Of a stretch of 64,000 nucleotides of DNA, positions 1 through 7,856 are shown one piece after another. Source of the stretch: Labrys sp. KNU-23 (GTDB lineage Bacteria > Pseudomonadota > Alphaproteobacteria > Rhizobiales > Labraceae); assembly GCF_008330945.1 (NCBI RefSeq), contig NZ_CP043489.1:558001-622000 (forward strand). Reading direction: 5' to 3'. The translations under genes were made by a program, and so were the position numbers. The notes under the pieces were generated by a model. The model ran no database searches, had not been told where the DNA came from, and saw only the letters and a program-made list of their open reading frames with translations. Numbering within the stretch: position 1 is the stretch's first letter; every line of letters begins with the position of its first letter.

Positions 1-108
1 GGGCTCCTTGCGCAGGACAGCGCAGGTGAGGCGCCCGACTTCGTCGGCAAGGCGGCGGGTCAGGCTCGTGTCGGCCTTGCCGGATACGGTAAGAAAGATA
101 CCGGGCAT
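1..108 (-). CDS. Tautomerase-family protein (4-oxalocrotonate tautomerase-like), 3' end outside window
   Basis: The first 36 codons are present. The product begins Met-Pro-Gly-Ile-Phe-Leu-Thr-Val-Ser-Gly. Removal of Met would expose Pro as residue 1, the catalytic base of the tautomerase superfamily, followed by the expected first beta strand and an amphipathic helix (ADTSLTRRLADEVGRL). It is divergent from the adjacent LysR gene, a common layout for small-enzyme targets of LysR regulators. The stop and the rest of the protein lie outside the window, so the subfamily and substrate cannot be named. The call rests on Pro1 and the N-terminal pattern only. Confidence 0.62.
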   Translation of the reverse strand, partial: MPGIFLTVSGKADTSLTRRLADEVGRLTCAVLRKEP

Positions 109-182
109 GTCAGCTCCTTCATTGGGGACAGCGCCTGTATGAAGCGAAGCTTTCATTCGGAAAAGCGGGAAGATATAATGAT

Positions 183-205
183 ATCCATCGGAAAATCGGA
201 TGGAT
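183..205. promoter_or_regulatory. Inverted repeat in LysR/tautomerase divergent region
   Basis: Seven-base arms ATCCATC (183-189) and GATGGAT (199-205) are separated by 9 bases, directly ahead of the LysR ATG at 208. LysR proteins usually bind an interrupted dyad in the divergent promoter, so this is a candidate autoregulatory site. The spacing does not match the classical T-N11-A core exactly. Confidence 0.35.
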
Positions 206-207
206 AA

Positions 208-1062
208 ATGCGCCCCTTCGACCTGGACCTGCTGCAGACCCTCGTCGCCATCGCCGAAGCCGGCAGCCTGTCGGCAGCGGCGCCGCTGGTACACCGCTCG
301 CAATCGGCCGTCAGCGAACAGATACGCAAACTCGAGCAGCATTGCGGCGTACCCCTGCTGGTGCGCGGCAAGCTCGGCGCCAGCCTGACGCCGGCGGGCG
401 AACGCCTGGTCGTGCATGCCCGCCGGCTGCTGGCGCTCAGCGAGGAAGCTTTTCGCGATGTCCTGGGCATGCCGCTCGCCGGCGATCTGCGTCTGGCCAT
501 CACCGACTATTTCCGGCCGGCGACGATCACGCTGCTGCTCAAGCGCCTGCGCGAGCGCTATCCGCAGCTCAGGCTGCATGTCGCCACCCGCCAGAGCCTG
601 ATGATCGAGAGCCGCCGCGACTTCGACATCGGCCTGTCCATGCGCCTTCTCGACGACGACACGCCGGGCGAGGACGGCCGCATCCGGCTCGGCCGCGAAC
701 CCCTGTCCTGGGTGGCCTCTCCCACCCTTGCGCTCGATGGCAGCCAGCGCCTGCCGCTGGTGGTGCTTCCCGAGGCCTGCGCGCTGCAGCGCCTGATCAT
801 CCGCACGCTCAACCAGGGCGATATCGCCTATGAGATCGCCCATTCGGCCGCCGGGGTCGCCGGCCTGCATCTGGCGCTCGCCGCCGGCCTGGGCGTGGCC
901 TGCCTCAATCGTTCCGCCATACCGGCCGGCGTGGCTATTCTCGACGCCAGCTTCGGCCTGCCGGCCATGCCCGACATCGAATTCTCCATCCTGCCGCCCC
1001 AGGCCCGCGAATCCGCCCTGGTGACGGAAGTCCGCCATTTGCTGGCCAAAGAGCTTGCCTGA
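208..1062 (+). CDS. LysR-family transcriptional regulator
   Basis: The 284-residue product has the normal LysR length. Residues 1-60 form the winged helix-turn-helix (FDLDLLQTLVAIAEAGSLSA, then SQSAVSEQIRKLEQHCGVPL), followed by TPAGERLVVHARRLL and a periplasmic-binding-protein-like effector domain from about residue 90. It is transcribed away from the tautomerase gene and probably regulates it and itself. The start at 208 is the only ATG ahead of the HTH. No strong ribosome-binding site is visible, only a purine-rich GGATAA. The effector is unknown. Confidence 0.9.
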   Translation: MRPFDLDLLQTLVAIAEAGSLSAAAPLVHRSQSAVSEQIRKLEQHCGVPLLVRGKLGASLTPAGERLVVHARRLLALSEEAFRDVLGMPLAGDLRLAITDYFRPATITLLLKRLRERYPQLRLHVATRQSLMIESRRDFDIGLSMRLLDDDTPGEDGRIRLGREPLSWVASPTLALDGSQRLPLVVLPEACALQRLIIRTLNQGDIAYEIAHSAAGVAGLHLALAAGLGVACLNRSAIPAGVAILDASFGLPAMPDIEFSILPPQARESALVTEVRHLLAKELA

Positions 1063-1067
1063 TCGCT

Positions 1068-1127
1068 GCGGTGCTTCGGACGCAAAGAGGGCGGCCCTTC
1101 CAGGAAAGGCCGCCCTCGAAGCACCGC
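1068..1127. terminator. Large two-part hairpin between convergent genes
   Basis: The outer arms GCGGTGCTTC (1068-1077) and GAAGCACCGC (1118-1127) enclose a second perfect stem, GAGGGCGGCC (1087-1096) with GGCCGCCCTC (1108-1117). It lies between the LysR stop and the stop of the convergent exported-protein gene. There is no following T-tract, so it may end transcription weakly or act as an mRNA 3'-end stabiliser for both genes. Confidence 0.5.
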
Positions 1128-1145
1128 CTGCCGGCTGGAATCGCC

Positions 1146-2633
1146 CTATTTCTGCGCGCCCGGCCCGAAGGACTGGCCATTCACCGTGACCTTGCGGGCG
1201 AGACTGTCGAAATCGATATCCCAGATCAGCCGACCGTCCGGCCCGGCCTTCGCCAGGCCCTTGAGGAAGGCGATGCCCATCGCCGCGCGCTGCGGCCCGG
1301 GCTCCGAGGCGCCGGCCTTGCCGAGAGCCGCCGCAACCGCGTCCAGATTGGAGGCCGAGACCGTCGCCTTGCCCTGCTGGGCGGGCAGCAACGAGGTTTC
1401 CCCCTGCCCCTTTACATCATAGGCGGGCGCCGTCAGGTTCTGGCCGAAGGTAAGCTTGGGCTGGTTCGCCAGAAGCAAGGGCATCAGCACCGCTTTTAAG
1501 GCGTCGGCCTGGGCAGGTTTGGCATCGGTGCCAGCTTCGATCATCTTGCCGGCGATCGTCTCGAGATCGAGCCCTGTCAGGTTGAAATCGAGCGCGGCCT
1601 TTTCCGGCACCAGGGACTTGGCCCAGTCGGGCATCATGCCGTCCGGCAGAACAAGACCGCTCATGGCCAGATTCAGGCCGACATTGCCTGTCTTCACCAG
1701 GCCGTTCGAGGCAAGGTTGGTATCCACCGTGGCGATCCTGATGATGCCCTTGGGCGTCCCCACCGTCATGTTGTCGTAACGGATCTGCGCGGTCAGCGTT
1801 TGCCACAACGGCAACACGGCCTTCAGCTTGGCCCGCGCCTGCTCCTGGGCCGCCTTGCCATTGTCGCCAACCTTGCGGGCCGCGAAATAGGCCAGGGCCT
1901 GCATGAATTGCGGGCCGCTGAAGCCATTGGCCACGAAGGTCTCATGCACGCGATCGGCGCGCAGCACCATAGGCGGCGCGGGATTGGCCGGATCCTTGAC
2001 GGTGACCGTCTCGACGAGATCGAGCAGGTCGCCCGTCACGTTCAGGTCCGTCTTGCTCGCATCCCCCACTTTTCCGGTGATGGTGAAACCGATCTTGCCG
2101 ACGCTGGCGTCGATATCCTCGATCGGCGAACGCATCGTGAAGACGGCCGACTCGCAGCTCATCGTGTGATCGATGAATTGCGCGGCCGCGGGGTCGAAGA
2201 CGCCCTTTCCGGTACAATTCTTCAGGCGCTGGACCAGTTCGCTCTGAGGACCGGCCTTGCCCGATTTATAGACGAAATCGAGCGAAGGCACCGTCTGCTC
2301 CGAGACATATTTGCCACCGTCCTGCGGCGTAATGCGAGTGGTATACGGACCAAAGCTGAATTGGGCACCGTCCGCAGGCAGGCCGAGCTTGCTGCTGCTG
2401 ATGTCATAGGTGAGATCGTAGCCCTCGCCATTGGGCTTGACCGTGACGATACCCTTCTCGATCACCTTCGGGCCGAGATAGCGGCTAATCTCGTTCTGGA
2501 TCGCCTTGGCGCCCTGCTGGGTGGCGGGTTCAGCCAGGGCCTGTGAGGAGGCCTGCGCGACAAGCGCCACGCTGGCCAGAATGACCCGGCGCCGAACACC
2601 GTATTTACGCTCAGATTTCTTCAGGAAAATCAT
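1146..2633 (-). CDS. Exported protein of unknown function, paralog 1 of 3
   Basis: About 495 residues. The frame is open further upstream, but the ATG at 2633 gives a proper signal peptide (basic KKSERKYGVRRR, then hydrophobic VILASVALVAQASSQALA, cleavage before EPAT). The mature part is predicted to be periplasmic, with alternating beta-like segments, one Cys pair about 28 residues apart (LKNCTGKG and TMSCES) that could form a disulfide, and a conserved C-terminus AFLKGLAK...DGRLIW...VTVNGQSFGPG. Two paralogs are in the window (2844-4349 and 20067-21566). I do not recognise the family with certainty. A distant relation to DUF2125/AsmA-like periplasmic proteins is possible but unproven. Confidence 0.75.
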   Translation of the reverse strand: MIFLKKSERKYGVRRRVILASVALVAQASSQALAEPATQQGAKAIQNEISRYLGPKVIEKGIVTVKPNGEGYDLTYDISSSKLGLPADGAQFSFGPYTTRITPQDGGKYVSEQTVPSLDFVYKSGKAGPQSELVQRLKNCTGKGVFDPAAAQFIDHTMSCESAVFTMRSPIEDIDASVGKIGFTITGKVGDASKTDLNVTGDLLDLVETVTVKDPANPAPPMVLRADRVHETFVANGFSGPQFMQALAYFAARKVGDNGKAAQEQARAKLKAVLPLWQTLTAQIRYDNMTVGTPKGIIRIATVDTNLASNGLVKTGNVGLNLAMSGLVLPDGMMPDWAKSLVPEKAALDFNLTGLDLETIAGKMIEAGTDAKPAQADALKAVLMPLLLANQPKLTFGQNLTAPAYDVKGQGETSLLPAQQGKATVSASNLDAVAAALGKAGASEPGPQRAAMGIAFLKGLAKAGPDGRLIWDIDFDSLARKVTVNGQSFGPGAQK

Positions 2634-2843
2634 AAAATACCCGGTCTGCCATGTGAAAGATTTCGTCCCCTGGAACAAAGCCATTTGGACGGAAACTCTA
2701 CTTTGCTCCAGCTCTCTGGTTCGGCGTGTCTTTGCGATTCTTGACGTTTCCGCCAATCTCCCAACGCTTTGTGCCACAGGTGAAAGCGTGCTGCCTGTGA
2801 AATTTTGCTGCAAGCTATGTGTTTGAATCACCAGACAGCGTTG

Positions 2844-4349
2844 CTACTGGCGCGTCCCGGGCCCAAAGGACTGGCCGTTCACCGTGATCTTGCTCATCTG
2901 CCTCTCGAACTCGACATTCCAGATCAACCGGCCATCGGACCCCGTCTTTGCCAGGCCCTTGAGGAAGGCGACCCCCAATGCAGCGCGCCGGGACATGGGA
3001 TCGGAAACAGCCGCCTTGGCGAGAACTGCGTCTATAGCATCGACACCCGCAGCCGAAATGATAGCCTTCCCTCCTTGCGAGGGGAATATCGACGTCATCC
3101 CCTGCCCCTTGATGTCGTAGTCGGAGGCCGTTGCCGTCGCATCAAATGCGAGTGTCGCCCGATTATTGCTGAAGACACGCAACAAAAGAGCATGCATTTC
3201 CCCTGGCACCGGCGAGCCGCCCCTGGTAGCCACCTCGATCGCGCCATCGACAAGGCTTTCCAGATCGAGATCTTTCAACCTGGTATCGAGCGTGATCTTC
3301 TCCGGCACCAAGATGGCGGCCCAACTGGGTAGCACGGTTCCGGGTACCTGCATGCCGGAAACATTTAAGGTCCCATCCAGGTCGGTATGCTCGACCAGGC
3401 CCTCACTCTTCATGGCTGCGTCGATGACGGCGAACTTGATCGGCCCACGAGGCGTGCCCCAACTCAGATTCTCATAGTGCGACTTCAGCGAGGCATTGCT
3501 CCAAAGCGGCATGACGCCCTTGGCGAGCGCCTCAATCTCCGCGCGCGTTGCAGTGCCAGGCCCGCGGAGAAACCGATCGGATAGAAAAGCAAAGGCTGTC
3601 GTCAATCCAGCCTTCCTCAGGCCCGAAACGGAAAAATCGTGACGAATTCCGTCGACTTTGGTGGTCATCTCCGGTTTCGGCAGCGACGTCGGCAAGGCAT
3701 CACCAATCTTGGCACCGAAGGTTTCGACAAAACTCGATACCTCATAGGATATCCGGCCATCGATGTTGCCGTCCGCCACCGCCGTGCCGGCCAACTTGAG
3801 ACTGATGAGCCCTGTCTTGCCCTCCCCCCCAAAGACACCGACGGAGTTGGAGGCGGTGCTGCTTTCGCATTGAAGATTGCCCTCCGAAACCAGGAAGGCA
3901 TCCAGATCGAGCAGGCCTTCGCCGGAACAGTTCACCAAGCGACGCGATCCTTCTTCGCTGAAAAACAAGGCTGGGTTCCTGTAAGTCAGCTCGAGTGTGG
4001 ATTTGGGAAGTTCGAAGGCAAAGCGTCGCTCTCCCTTCGGCGTGAGCCGGAGGGTGAAAGGCTTCAGGCTGAATGTCATCCCATCGCCGGGCAGGCCGAG
4101 CTTGGCACTACCGATGTCGAGTGCGAGATCGTAGCCCTCGCCATCAGGCTTCACGCTGATGACGCCCTTGTCGATCCAGACCTTGCCGAGATTGCGGCCC
4201 AAGGCGTCGGTGATCTCCCTGGCACCGCCATCTGTCGCAGGCTCGGCGACGGCCGGCTTCCCCGGCAAACCGATGGCCAGCATCATACCGGCTAGCAGGG
4301 TCGCTCTAACGGTCTTGTGCCAAACGCCGAAACAGCTCGAAGCAACCAT
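2844..4349 (-). CDS. Exported protein of unknown function, paralog 2 of 3
   Basis: 501 residues with an N-terminal signal peptide (TVRATLLAGMMLAIGLPGKPAVA, cleavage before EPAT). It shares with paralog 1 the EPAT mature N-terminus, an ALGRNLGKVWIDKGVISVKP segment, a Cys pair (LVNCSGEG and NLQCES), the VPEK...LDLESL region and the C-terminal AFLKGLAKTGSDGRLIWNVEF and VNGQSFGPG. The purine run GGGGAA precedes the ATG at 4349. It lies 210 bp upstream of paralog 1 on the same strand, so the two look like a tandem duplication that has diverged. Function unknown; location probably periplasmic. Confidence 0.75.
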   Translation of the reverse strand: MVASSCFGVWHKTVRATLLAGMMLAIGLPGKPAVAEPATDGGAREITDALGRNLGKVWIDKGVISVKPDGEGYDLALDIGSAKLGLPGDGMTFSLKPFTLRLTPKGERRFAFELPKSTLELTYRNPALFFSEEGSRRLVNCSGEGLLDLDAFLVSEGNLQCESSTASNSVGVFGGEGKTGLISLKLAGTAVADGNIDGRISYEVSSFVETFGAKIGDALPTSLPKPEMTTKVDGIRHDFSVSGLRKAGLTTAFAFLSDRFLRGPGTATRAEIEALAKGVMPLWSNASLKSHYENLSWGTPRGPIKFAVIDAAMKSEGLVEHTDLDGTLNVSGMQVPGTVLPSWAAILVPEKITLDTRLKDLDLESLVDGAIEVATRGGSPVPGEMHALLLRVFSNNRATLAFDATATASDYDIKGQGMTSIFPSQGGKAIISAAGVDAIDAVLAKAAVSDPMSRRAALGVAFLKGLAKTGSDGRLIWNVEFERQMSKITVNGQSFGPGTRQ

Positions 4350-4482
4350 CGATTCCCCGATTCACTGGACGAATGCCGACCTTTCCTATGCCACATCACC
4401 AGCCGCCTGACTCATGAATCCGTCTGGTGAAAGCGTGGGAACGTTCGATGCCGACAACCCTCTTTATAATTCCTCCAACCAT

Positions 4483-4500
4483 TTGACATGCCACTGTCAT
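4483..4500 (+). promoter_or_regulatory. PHO box (PhoB-type operator) for phoD
   Basis: Two 7-base direct repeats, TTGACAT (4483-4489) and CTGTCAT (4494-4500), are separated by 4 bases, giving the 11-base periodicity of PhoB sites (consensus CTGTCAT-N4-CTGTCAT). The second half matches fully and the first at 5 of 7 positions. The site lies 44 bp ahead of the ATG of a PhoD phosphatase, as expected for a phosphate-starvation gene. It also overlaps an upstream in-frame ATG at 4499, which argues that the real start is 4544. Confidence 0.75.
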
Positions 4501-4543
4501 GTCGATGGCCAAGAAGGAGCGCATTTCAAGCTGGAGAGTCGCC

Positions 4544-6124
4544 ATGCGCTTCATCGAAAGACCTCTGTCCCGCCGCCGCTTCCTGACCGCAACCGCCGCA
4601 ACCGGCCTTCTCGGGGCCACGGGCACGTTCGCCATGCCGAGCCTGTCCCGCGCCGCCGATCGTCCCCAGGTTACGGCCGGTCTGCAGTCGGGCGACGTCG
4701 CCGGCGACAGGGCCGTGCTGTGGTCGCGTACAGACCGCCCGGCCAATGCGATCTTCGAATGGTCGACGACCGAGAGCTTCAAGACGATGAACCGGCTGCC
4801 GATGGTGACCGCCTCGCCCGAGACCGACTACACCGTGAAGATCCTGGCCGAAGGCCTGCCGGCCGATCAGGAGATCTTCTACCGCGTGCGCTTCCAGGAT
4901 CTCGCCCATACCAGCGTCGAGAGCGAAGTGGTCACCGGCCATTTGCGCTCGGCCCCTGCCGGGCTGCGTGACGTCTCCTTCGTCTGGTCCGGCGACACGG
5001 CCGGCCAGGGTTGGGGCATCGATGCCGACCGCGGCGGCATGAAGATCTATTCGGCCATGCTCAAGCACAATCCGGATTTCTTCATCCATTCGGGTGACAA
5101 CATCTATGCCGACGGCGTGATCAAGCCCGAGGTGAAGCTGCCGGACGGCACCATCTGGAAGAACATCGTCACGCCGGAAAAGTCCAAGGTCGCCGAGACC
5201 CTCGACGAATATCGCGGACAGTACAAATACAACCTCATGGATAAGAATTTCCGGGCGCTCTACCAGCAGGTTCCGGTCATCACCCAGTGGGACGACCATG
5301 AGGTGACCAACAACTGGTCGTCCTCCAAGGACCTGCTCAGCGACGATCGCTACAAGGAAAAGTCCATCGCGGCCCTGGCCGCGCGCGCCGCACAGGCCTT
5401 CCACGAATATATGCCGATCGCCACCACGCTGGCCGAACCGCGCCGGGTTTATCGCAAGATTCCCTATGGCCCGCTGCTCGACGTCTTCATGCTCGACATG
5501 CGCACCTATCGCGGCCCGAACGGCGACAATCTGCAGACCGCCGAAGGTGGGGAAGCTGCCTTCCTTGGCGCCGAGCAGCTTGCGTGGCTCAAGCGCGAAC
5601 TCGCCAACTCCAACGCGACCTGGAAGGTGATCGCCGCCGACATGCCGCTGGCGCTGGTCGTGTGGGACAAGGCCGACCAGAAGAAGGGCTTCGAGGCCGT
5701 CTCCAACAACGACAATGGCAAGCCGCTCGGCCGCGAGCTCGAATTCGCCGATCTCCTGCGCTTCATCAAGGCGGCCGGCGTCAAGAACACCGTATGGCTG
5801 ACGGCCGACGTCCACTACACCGCCGCCCATTACTACAATCCGGACAAGGCGGCCTTCCAGGACTTCGACCCCTTCTGGGAATTCGTCTCCGGCCCGCTCC
5901 ATTCGGGCACGTTCGGCCCCAACGACCTCGACATGACCTTCGGGCCCGAGCTCAAATATGTAAAGGCGCCGGAAGGCGGCCAGCAGAACCTGTCGCCCGC
6001 GGCCGGCCTGCAATTCTTCGGCCATGTCGCCATCGCCGCCGATACACGGGTGATGACCGTCACGCTGCGCGATGCCGCCGACGCCTCGCTGTGGTCGACG
6101 CAGCTCGAGCCGAAGCTCGGCTGA
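4544..6124 (+). CDS. phoD: PhoD-type alkaline phosphatase / phosphodiesterase, Tat-exported
   Basis: About 526 residues. The N-terminus has a twin-arginine signal (SRRRFLTATAATGLLGATG, cleavage near SRAAD). It is followed by the PhoD N-terminal beta domain (VTAGLQSGDV...VLWSRTDRPA) and the calcium/iron-dependent metallophosphatase core: SGDTAGQGWGIDADRGG, FFIHSGDNIYADG, QWDDHEVTNNW and LTADVHYTAAHYY. It releases phosphate from organic esters in the periplasm. The ATG at 4544 has GGAG 7 bases upstream and leaves the PHO box outside the gene, whereas an in-frame ATG at 4499 would put the box inside the coding region. Induction by phosphate starvation through PhoB is inferred. Confidence 0.93.
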   Translation: MRFIERPLSRRRFLTATAATGLLGATGTFAMPSLSRAADRPQVTAGLQSGDVAGDRAVLWSRTDRPANAIFEWSTTESFKTMNRLPMVTASPETDYTVKILAEGLPADQEIFYRVRFQDLAHTSVESEVVTGHLRSAPAGLRDVSFVWSGDTAGQGWGIDADRGGMKIYSAMLKHNPDFFIHSGDNIYADGVIKPEVKLPDGTIWKNIVTPEKSKVAETLDEYRGQYKYNLMDKNFRALYQQVPVITQWDDHEVTNNWSSSKDLLSDDRYKEKSIAALAARAAQAFHEYMPIATTLAEPRRVYRKIPYGPLLDVFMLDMRTYRGPNGDNLQTAEGGEAAFLGAEQLAWLKRELANSNATWKVIAADMPLALVVWDKADQKKGFEAVSNNDNGKPLGRELEFADLLRFIKAAGVKNTVWLTADVHYTAAHYYNPDKAAFQDFDPFWEFVSGPLHSGTFGPNDLDMTFGPELKYVKAPEGGQQNLSPAAGLQFFGHVAIAADTRVMTVTLRDAADASLWSTQLEPKLG

Positions 6125-6132
6125 GGCTGAAA

Positions 6133-6327
6133 ACCTTCTCCCCTTGAGGGAGAAGGTGCCGTAGCGTGGTCCCATAAGGACCACGCGTTCAAGTAAAGAA
6201 CGTGGGGGCGGATGAGGGGTGTTGGCGCATGTCTTGGAAGGTCATGCTTCTCCCCTCATCCCCCTGCCGGGACCTCTAGTCAACTCAAGAGAGTTGACGA
6301 TACCCGCAGGGGGAGAAGGCCACCATA
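6133..6327. repeat. Mosaic of short palindromic repeats
   Basis: The whole gap between phoD and the malonate operon is made of inverted repeats: ACCTTCTCCC/GGGAGAAGGT (6133-6157), GCGTGGTCC/GGACCACGC (6164-6186), a GGATGAGGGG/CCCCTCATCC pair, AGTCAACTC/GAGTTGAC, and a final copy of CAGGGGGAGAAGG. Such mosaics are widespread interspersed intergenic elements in Rhizobiales. Here the element sits between convergent genes and may also act as a bidirectional 3'-end structure. Confidence 0.7.
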
Positions 6328-6328
6328 C

Positions 6329-7846
6329 TCACCCCCGCACGTAAAGATCCTTGTAGGTCGTCTGCAGCACGTTCTTCTGGACCTTGCCCATGGTGTTGCG
6401 CGGCAATTCGTCGACGAAGAGCACGCGCTTGGGCTGCTTGAACTTGGCGAGGCGCCCTTCCAGGGTCTGGAGGATCGTCCGCTCCTCCACGGTGGCACCG
6501 GGCTTGCGCACGACGATGGCCGTCACCCCTTCGCCGAAATCGGCATGCGGCACGCCGATGACGGCGCTCTCGAACACGCCGGGAATGCCGTCGATTTCCG
6601 TCTCCACTTCCTTGGGATAGACGTTGTAGCCACCTGTAATCACCAGGTCCTTGCCGCGCCCGACGATATGGACATAGCCATCGGCATCGATCTTGCCGAG
6701 ATCGCCGGTGATGAAGAAACCATCCGGCCGGAACTCAGACTTGGTCTTTTCCGGCATGCGCCAATAGCCCTTGAACACGTTGGGGCCCTTCACTTCGATC
6801 ATGCCGATCTCGCCTTGCGGCGAGGCCTCGCCCGTCTCGGGCTTGGTGATGCGCAGAGAGATGCCCGGCAGCGGCATGCCGACGGCACCGGCCACGCGCG
6901 CCCCGTCATAGGGGTTGGAGGTGATCATATTGGTTTCGGTCATGCCATAGCGTTCAAGAATGGCATGGCCGGTGCGCCCTCTCCATTGCTCATGGGTCTC
7001 GGACAGCAAGGGCGCCGACCCCGACACGAACAGCCGCATATGGGCGGTCGCCTCGGCCGTGAGGCCCTCCTGCTGCAGGAGGCGGACATAGAAGGTCGGC
7101 ACCCCCATCATGCAGGTCGCTTCGGGCAGGTGGCGCAGCACCTCCGCCGCATCGAAGCGCGTCAGGAAGATCAGCGAGGAGCCTGCAATCAGCGTGGTGT
7201 TGATGGCGACGAACAGGCCATGCGTATGGAAGATCGGCAGGGCATGCAGCAGCACGTCCGCCTGGCTGAAGCGCCAATAGGCGGCGAGGGTAACGGCGTT
7301 CGAGGCCAAGTTGCCATGTGTCAACATCGCCCCCTTGGAACGCCCGGTGGTCCCGGAGGTGTAGAGCAGCGCCGCCAGATCGTCCTCACTGCGCGCAACG
7401 TCGTCGAAGGCTTCCGGCGCGCTCCTGGCTGCCTCGGCGAGCGAGCCGTCGTCACGGCTTCCCAGGGTTGCAACGGCAGCGCCGAGCCGGATGCCGATCT
7501 CGCCCAGTTCATCCGCCTTCTCAGGTGCGCAGACCAGCAGGCGCGGTTCGGCATCACCGACGAAATAGTCGAGTTCGGCTTTGGTATAGGCGGTGTTGAG
7601 GGGCACGAACACCGCGCCGGCACGTAGGCAGGCAAGATAGAGAAACACCGCCTGCGGGCTCTTCTCGACCTGGACGACCACGCGGTCGCCGGTTCCGACC
7701 CCATAGCCGCGCAGGGCGTTGGCATAGCGTCCCGACCAGGCAAGCACGGCGCCATAGTCGAAGCCGCTGCCATCGGCGAGGGTCAGGAAGGGTCTCCCCG
7801 CTTCGGGCATCCGGGAACGGATCAGGCTGAACAGATGGTTCGACAC
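6329..7846 (-). CDS. matB: Malonyl-CoA synthetase
   Basis: 505-residue member of the ANL (AMP-forming acyl-CoA synthetase) family. It has the P-loop YTSGTTGRSKGAMLTH (about residues 162-177), RYGMTETNM, TGDLGKIDADGYVHIVGR and the C-terminal catalytic lysine motif PRNTMGKVQKN. Together with the adjacent malonyl-CoA decarboxylase and TRAP transporter this identifies it as MatB, which joins malonate, CoA and ATP to malonyl-CoA in the cytoplasm. It is the last gene of the operon and starts 10 bases after the decarboxylase stop. A general acyl-CoA ligase is the alternative, but the context makes it unlikely. Confidence 0.93.
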   Translation of the reverse strand: MSNHLFSLIRSRMPEAGRPFLTLADGSGFDYGAVLAWSGRYANALRGYGVGTGDRVVVQVEKSPQAVFLYLACLRAGAVFVPLNTAYTKAELDYFVGDAEPRLLVCAPEKADELGEIGIRLGAAVATLGSRDDGSLAEAARSAPEAFDDVARSEDDLAALLYTSGTTGRSKGAMLTHGNLASNAVTLAAYWRFSQADVLLHALPIFHTHGLFVAINTTLIAGSSLIFLTRFDAAEVLRHLPEATCMMGVPTFYVRLLQQEGLTAEATAHMRLFVSGSAPLLSETHEQWRGRTGHAILERYGMTETNMITSNPYDGARVAGAVGMPLPGISLRITKPETGEASPQGEIGMIEVKGPNVFKGYWRMPEKTKSEFRPDGFFITGDLGKIDADGYVHIVGRGKDLVITGGYNVYPKEVETEIDGIPGVFESAVIGVPHADFGEGVTAIVVRKPGATVEERTILQTLEGRLAKFKQPKRVLFVDELPRNTMGKVQKNVLQTTYKDLYVRG

Positions 7847-7856
7847 GCAAATTTCC

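Noticed and set aside
4526..6184. 552-codon open frame opposite phoD
   Set aside because: Fully antisense to a clear PhoD gene; low-complexity composition and no credible start.
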